Shown: positions 14,033-14,066 of the stretch, piece after piece
How the letters are laid out: each line of letters opens with the position of its first letter
Numbering within the stretch: the stretch's first letter is position 1
DNA from: DASWVC01 sp036401335
Lineage (GTDB): Bacteria > Verrucomicrobiota > Verrucomicrobiia > Chthoniobacterales > JAFAMB01
DNA length: 14,066 bases
Assembly: GCA_036401335.1 (NCBI GenBank)
Contig: DASWVC010000249.1
Location: 1-14,066, forward strand
Direction: 5' to 3'
The notes under the pieces: generated by a model
Database searches by the model: none
What the model was told of the DNA's origin: nothing
The model's input: the letters and a program-made list of their open reading frames with translations, nothing else
Translations under genes and position numbers: made by a program

Positions 14033-14066
14033 CCATCCGTCCGTTTCTGAATGCCGTCTTCACGAT
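14029..14066 (+). CDS. Start of next gene, probably ABC-2 permease (truncated by window edge)
   Basis: ATG at 14029 overlaps the ATPase stop codon (ATGA), and the frame stays open to the right edge, giving MTIRPFLNAVFT. That is too short for family recognition. The 4-base overlap with an ABC-2 ATPase gene is the usual arrangement for its permease partner, so the assignment rests on context alone. Confidence 0.6.
   Translation, partial: MTIRPFLNAVFT

Overview
The window is GC-rich bacterial chromosome with densely packed, mostly housekeeping genes. The best taxonomic guess is the Verrucomicrobiota or a relative in the PVC superphylum. The strongest hint is a GreA-type transcript-cleavage domain at the end of a ~618-residue protein, an arrangement known from chlamydial GreA; the mix of glycogen, Obg, enolase and divisome genes fits but does not prove it. 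There are no tRNA, rRNA, CRISPR or insertion-sequence signatures.

Layout. Plus strand, 3-6458: the 3' part of argF, a structured 351-bp gap, hppA (K+-independent-type membrane pyrophosphatase), a GlgA/GlgM-type ADP-glucose glycosyltransferase, obgE and a second GT4 glycosyltransferase. An isolated Uma2-family endonuclease-like gene (6660-7193) follows, set between two non-coding stretches. Minus strand, 10812-7279 (read right to left): the long Gre-factor protein, eno and a short FtsB/DivIC-like septum protein whose GTG start directly abuts the eno stop. Plus strand, 11028 to the right edge: an unrecognised exported protein, an outer-membrane beta-barrel protein, an ABC ATPase and the first codons of the next gene, probably its permease, joined by a 4-base ATGA overlap.

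How the genes may work together. The pyrophosphatase removes PPi, which would favour ADP-glucose formation for the adjacent glucosyltransferase. The greA-like/eno/ftsB set looks like one transcript. The right-hand set looks like an envelope export locus of unknown cargo. It is preceded by a good sigma70-like promoter whose -10 box lies inside a dyad made of three alternating copies of one 7-bp half-site.

The most interesting non-coding signals are: (1) a dispersed two-hairpin element present twice in intergenic DNA (551-603 and 7203-7258) with 26/30 identity in its core and one compensatory base-pair change; (2) the triple half-site operator-like array at 10925-10951; (3) a 14-bp perfect palindrome covering the ribosome-binding site of the beta-barrel gene. 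Most start codons in the window lack a recognisable Shine-Dalgarno sequence.
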